From positions 80,131 through 104,201 of the forward strand of contig DJEW01000010.1 in assembly GCA_002431965.1 (NCBI GenBank): a stretch of DNA of 24,071 bases, written 5' to 3'. This document shows positions 23,991 through 24,071 of this stretch, one piece after another. Position 1 is the stretch's first letter. The number at the start of each line of letters is the position of its first letter. Below the pieces are notes generated by a model. That model did not search any database and was not told the DNA's origin. It saw only the letters and a program-made list of their open reading frames with translations. Origin of the DNA: Clostridiales bacterium UBA5888. Its GTDB lineage: Bacteria; Bacillota; Clostridia; Oscillospirales; Oscillospiraceae. The position numbers and the translations under genes were made by a program.

Positions 23991-24071
23991 AGATGACGAG
24001 AAAGTTTGGGTTATGATGACAGGACTTTTTTGACAAGCTGAAAAATTCCGGCTCTGTGTCAATAGTTGGGG

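Noticed and set aside
23984..24022. Short ORF from an ATG near 23993
   Set aside because: It closes after seven codons and has no ribosome binding site.
24026..24059. Promoter at the window end (TTGACA)
   Set aside because: No acceptable -10 at 16-19 bases; TTGACA instead pairs loosely with TGTCAA further on, and the window ends before it can be judged.

Overview
The window reads as chromosome from a GC-rich (by eye near 60%) Firmicute of class Clostridia, most likely the Oscillospiraceae/Ruminococcaceae side. The reasons are the DnaD-domain protein next to a DnaC/DnaI-type loader, a DUF2804 protein, a U32 peptidase-family protein before maf-mreC-mreD-pbp2, strong AGGAG-type ribosome binding sites, and HisRS/AspRS types that I recall from clostridia. 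No rRNA, tRNA, CRISPR array, insertion sequence or phage gene was seen.

Layout. (1) 106-151: a terminator for a + strand gene lying before the window. (2) 169-4552, minus strand: a four-gene run dnaD-like, dnaC-like, DUF2804, PF12897 aminotransferase. (3) 4610-4659: two divergent sigma-A-like promoters whose -35 boxes overlap. (4) 4733-10991, plus strand: U32 family protein, maf, mreC (TTG start), mreD and a class B PBP2, a tight cell-wall/housekeeping operon without mreB, radC, minCD or rodA. (5) 11020-14833: a promoter, an MgsA-like protein lacking key catalytic residues, hisS, aspS and a strong terminator. (6) 14852-16369: a comM/yifB AAA+ helicase, closed by a hairpin shared with the convergent gene. 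(7) 16430-17950, minus strand: a TSUP permease gene behind an IclR-family regulator gene. (8) 18219-23950, plus strand: a DapA-superfamily lyase, a PF12831 FAD-dependent oxidoreductase, and a carbohydrate-type ABC importer (lipoprotein plus two permeases, no ATPase).

How the genes work together. Regions 2-6 are core information-processing, envelope and tRNA-charging genes. Regions 7-8 look like one accessory catabolic locus. IclR and the catabolic operon are transcribed divergently, and a perfect 11-bp inverted repeat (18170-18195) overlaps the -10/start region of the catabolic promoter, the expected place for a repressor. The importer would bring in a sugar-like or acidic solute, the FAD enzyme would oxidise it, the DapA-like enzyme would cleave or dehydrate a 2-oxo acid intermediate, and the TSUP protein may move a small anion. 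The substrate cannot be read from the sequence. This locus and the altered MgsA-like protein are the best candidates for something not yet described.
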